NCBI GenBank assembly: GCA_025201805.1
Contig: MU619373.1
Coordinates: 1 to 35,286 of the forward strand
Source of the DNA: Parasitella parasitica
Lineage: Eukaryota > Mucoromycota > Mucoromycetes > Mucorales > Mucoraceae
Direction: 5' to 3'
DNA: 35,286 bases
Shown piece by piece: positions 31,527 through 35,286 of this stretch. The notes below the pieces were generated by a model. It was given only the letters and a program-made list of their open reading frames with translations. It was not told the DNA's origin and did not search any database. Every line of letters starts with the position of its first letter. Within the stretch, counting starts at the first letter, position 1. The position numbers and the translations under genes are program-made.

Positions 31527-33546
31527 TTAGCAGGTCGGGTATTGCTGTTGTTCATAGGGAAAGATAGGTGAAGACGATGCAGGGTACTTGTCGATAGGTA
31601 AATACCAAGATAGAGATTGATCTGTTCGCGTATAAAGGCTTGAGATAGGGGAAGTAGAGCTGTTTTGCCACATGTCATATGATGGTGCAGACACTCTGTC
31701 ATATTCTGCTCCTGGCATGCACAAGTTATCGACTGAGTAAGTGTCGTATAAGATGATATCATCATCTTGTTGGTATTGAAGGACTGGCGCAGCCGTATCA
31801 CTCTCTTTCATTATATCGTTGTCGTCAAAAAGATTGATCGATTCATTTGTAGTCAAAACATACAGTTTATCTACAATAGAAGCATTTGGTTTAACTGTTT
31901 GCTGATCTTTGCATTTCTCCTTCTTGACATTGCCAGCACTGTTTGATCGGCCAAGAGAAGAGGGGGTTGTGGTACCGTTGCGACTCTTTTTGTGCGTCTT
32001 TTTGTGCTGTGCCAAGTTGTCAGACCTTGAGAAAGCTTTACCGCACATGTCGCATGAATATGGGCGCTCCAAGGTATGTGTCCTGAAGTGTCTTTTCAAG
32101 TGCTCCAATCGTTTAAACTGACGACCACACTGCGGCAAAACGCACGAATAAGTCTTTTCAGCTTGATGTTGCTCACAGTATTGCTCTAACTGCTTTTGCT
32201 GATGCTTACGTAGAACTTGAAAGAGATTATGGGGGTTGATTGCAAAATCTGCATTGATAGAGGCCAATTCCACACAATCATCCATAAACAAGGCATTCAT
32301 TGTCGAAAAGCCTCGTCTACGCTGACGCTGTTTGTAGGAAGGCGAGCCTTCGAAGAGGGAGAATTGACCGAATATTTTTTGCTGCTGCTCTGCGTTACTG
32401 TCATCTGTCAGTCGAGATGGAAGTAATTTAGGAGAAGTGCCTACAGAATAGCTCGTTTGCTGGTATGTAGCTAAAGGTGGATCATTCCCAGCGGTAGTAA
32501 TAGGCGAACTATTAGCAGTGCTCGGAGGAGAGCTGGGAACTGGAATGATGCAGGAAAGTGACCGAGTCGATCGATGTCCTATTTCTCTACCAATAAAGAA
32601 CTGATCATCTAGAAAATATACAAAATAATTAACATAAATGTGCATAGAATTTGACATTATTTGGTAAATTAACACATATTGTTGATTTTTTGCCTTTATT
32701 ATCTTGACTAGAAAAAGAAATGTTTTAATTACCTGCTGCTGTTGCTGCAGTAGTCAATGGAGTGGTAGAAATAGAAGATGAAGTGGTAGCAGCATGAAAG
32801 TTATGAGTAGTGGTAGTGGGTGAAGGTGGATTTGAAGTAAATAATTGCTGGTTATATTCATCGTCCATTGCATGAGCAACGGCAACGGCTGACAAGGACA
32901 TTGATTTTCTTAGTTGATCAAATAGCTCCAATGTTGTATCTAAAGAAAGGGATCTGGCTGGTTCAGCAATAGCAACACTTGTAGGCTCCAGTTCCATTTT
33001 TTCCTTCTTCAGATCCCTTTCCAAAGCATCAAGAAATAGGCGGTCATGAGGTACAGAAAACCAAAAAAATACTTTTTGCTTCTTTTGGGTTCTAATGCAA
33101 TTGTTCTTGTACAGCATCTCGAGAAATTCAGATTTTGGCTCTTCCAGAGTCGCATCCATGCCAGGCTTGAGGTTTCTTAAATCAGAAAAAATGCCCTCTT
33201 CAAACTTCTTGAGATTGGTGACAGGTCTGCCGAATAGATGAAATCGATACAATAAACATCGTACAATGTCAGTACCTGTCACATGAAATAAGTCATTCCA
33301 GAATACGCATGAAATGCTTTCACCTGTTTGTAAACCAAAGGAACGGACCTGATGAGTATGATCCCAGTCATTTGTGGCTGTCCCAAGGAAGTACTTGAGC
33401 TGGTCAATTTGCTTTAACCTTTGCTCAATGTTTGCATTAGTGGGTGGCTGAAGTCGGATTGCTGGGTTGTATGACACATGGCTGTTGCTGTGGGAAGAGC
33501 TTTCTTCTTCAGGTAATTGTTGTGCTTGCTGGATAGAACTGGTCAT
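31527..33546 (-). CDS. STE12: STE12-like transcription factor with STE domain and C2H2 pair
   Basis: Two exons (33546-32733 and 32608-31527; 124-nt phase-1 intron) give 631 residues. The STE homeodomain-like DNA-binding region spans about 40-165. It contains [70 protein letters not shown], and [23 protein letters not shown]. Two C2H2 fingers lie at about 426-477 ([23 protein letters not shown] and [21 protein letters not shown]). This STE-plus-two-fingers form is the one of filamentous fungi and basal lineages; budding-yeast Ste12 lacks the fingers. STE12 acts at the end of the Fus3/Kss1-type MAPK pathway in mating, invasive growth and virulence-related development. Low-complexity Thr/Ser and Gln regions surround the domains. 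The ATG at 33546 gives a Ser/Gln-rich lead before the domain; an in-frame extension upstream looks untranslated. Confidence 0.95.
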
Positions 33547-35286
33547 TGACTTACTATGCTTGAAGTTTTTAATGTTGTTGATTTTATTCACCAAGGCGCG
33601 TTTATATTTTTTATAAAGCAAAAGAGAGAGAAAGAGAAAAGAAAGAAAAAAAACCTTTAATTAAATAGATTTTGGGTAGCATGATAAAATAAGGGGTAGT
33701 TGGGGGGAGGGAAAGTAATCCAAAAAGGGACGCAAGTGTGAGTGATGAGTGTGTCTGTATCAATATGTGAGCAAAAAAAAAAAGGATCCTAGCTTGTCAT
33801 TTTGAATGATGTTAAAGTGCATATACCTTGCCTAATTAGGATATCTATTTAGGGGTGAGTCCAGAGCCTAGAATTACACTCATCAATAAAAGCAACAAGT
33901 GTTGTGAGGTAGGGAAGGGGTGGATGGGGGGGGGGGATTCAGCAACATGTTGAATTAATGGCATTATGGCATTACCGAATGACGTCAAGTTAAAGTGAAA
34001 GGACCAAGATGCACATGTTGGGCTATGTAATATATTTACTCTGGAATACAACGATAATTCTCCTATACATTTGATATTCCTTATTTTCAGAATATACATA
34101 GTTCTTATTCTTCATCTCTTTTTCTGTGAGGCAGTTATGTCTCTATACTTCGTTTAATTTGAAGGAGGGGCAAAATAGAGGTATTTTTATATTATAGAAA
34201 CCCTGCAATCTGGGTAAAGCAAAGGATATAGCAAATAAGAGATTCAGGTACATATTTCGTAAACACATCAACAAAAAGCATGTGCATACGTCATTTACAG
34301 CTTTCTTCACATTGCCCTTTCTTCTTTTGCATTGCTATACCCATTTGTATACATTCGTAGGAATGAGTGGACTCTGTGGACAAAAGTTCCAAAAGTCAAA
34401 TCAAGGCACTTTCCTTTTTCAGAGAAATCTGTTAACTAAATATGATGCATGACAACCAGGAACCAATTCATTTTTCATAGCAACCAGGGACCGGAAGTCA
34501 AAGCTCGCTTAAAACTATATCAATGCTTAAAGCAAATCAAGTGAATATTGGCTCATAAATATTAATAACAAGGGATAAACACTGGAAATAATTTAAACCA
34601 TTTGATTATTCTTAGCACATATATTTTCAATCTTTGAGAAGGGGCAAATTGTATAAAAATATATTTATCGGTTTTAGAAATATTGACGATCCCAACCGAT
34701 CCATACAACACAGGAAGAATATCGAGGGAACTCCGGATGTTTATTCGATGGTTGGAATCGAGAAACTTTTGTGATTTACATGTTTCCGAAAAAAAAAAAA
34801 AGAAAAAAGAAAAGGATAGCTTGTATTGGTGGACAACAGCTATCATATTCTGTTAATCTGCAATTATATGAGGCATATATACTTGAGGTACCACTATATA
34901 ATTCAGCAGGCTGGCTTCTTAATGCATGATCTATTCACAGCATGTTTTCCTTTTATAGTGTAGTACTTCAGAGACACGAGTTTATTTTTTGTCATTTATG
35001 TTGTTCATTATTCGTCTACAAGATGAATATAGAGGATTTGAACTCAATATGTAATTTTATCCTTCACAGGATATATTTTTAATAGACAATTGAATTCACA
35101 TGTGTGTTTATAAGCATTGAAATAAACGCTGTAAAGGAGACATTTGGTTATGGAGAGTCTTCCTGTCAATTCAAACCATGGGATAAGTGCCCATAGCTAG
35201 GAAATTTCTAGTTGCGCATAGGTAAAACTCACCTTTAACTGTTTTCAAATTATTCTATGTAATCGTATAATAGAGAATGCTCAATT
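33547..35286. other. Intergenic DNA at the right edge
   Basis: Nothing recognised. The first part should contain the STE12 promoter and purine-rich leader. Poly-G (about 33926-33937) and poly-A (33775-33783, 34790-34800) tracts occur. The minus frames 33845-34099 and 34562-34846 have no domain. Confidence 0.45.

Noticed and set aside
31502-31801. 99-codon minus frame at the end of STE12
   Set aside because: It overlaps the STE12 C-terminus in another frame and has no domain; a shadow.

Overview
This window is nuclear DNA from a fungus, most likely an early-diverging one of the Mucoromycota (Mucorales-like). It is AT-rich. Genes are compact and split by short GT-AG introns, mostly 50-60 nt. 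The gene set is fungal: ERG6 sterol methyltransferase, a STE12 factor with a C-terminal C2H2 pair, Msn2/4-like zinc fingers, and mitochondrial and Golgi housekeeping genes. The mobile-element relics (LINE, LTR element, Crypton-like recombinase) also fit this group. The assignment is inferred from content only. No operon, CRISPR array or prokaryotic feature is present.

Layout. 1-2519: a 3'-truncated non-LTR retrotransposon on the minus strand (ORF1 and an ORF2 endonuclease joined by a TAATG stop/start overlap), with its 5' end facing a tRNA-Phe(GAA) gene at 2750-2822. 2833-7253: gene-poor DNA with an LTR and gag-start relic (about 3706-4548) and a scrap resembling an enoyl-CoA hydratase (about 6940-7040). 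7254-10882: two diverged paralogous genes on opposite strands, both with a degenerate SNF2-helicase-C-like (HDA2/HDA3-like) region, flanking a small unknown gene. 11080-14788: minus-strand genes for a NagD/PGP-type HAD phosphatase, a TMEM242-like mitochondrial protein and a small two-finger C2H2 factor. 15359-17305: a plus-strand SAM / 73-glutamine / HMG-box regulator. 17725-18288: an Rpr2/Rpp21/Snm1-type RNase P/MRP protein. 18289-22337: mostly empty DNA with a decayed Crypton-like tyrosine recombinase (about 19800-21090). 22338-22799: a WWE-like small protein. 24244-26421: a nucleotide-sugar transporter and a PITH-domain protein with six exons. 26422-29866: gene-poor DNA with broken coding-like stretches. 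29867-31122: ERG6. 31527-33546: STE12. 33547-35286: no gene seen.

The genes do not form one pathway. Several are regulatory: STE12, the C2H2 factor, the SAM-HMG protein and the two helicase-C-like proteins. The rest serve membranes and organelles: ERG6 in ergosterol synthesis, the nucleotide-sugar transporter in the Golgi, TMEM242 in mitochondrial ATP synthase assembly. The least described item is the diverged helicase-C-like pair. Its exon structure had to be rebuilt by hand, including a 50-nt intron that splits one protein over two frames. All spliced models come from reading frames and GT-AG signals, without transcript data.
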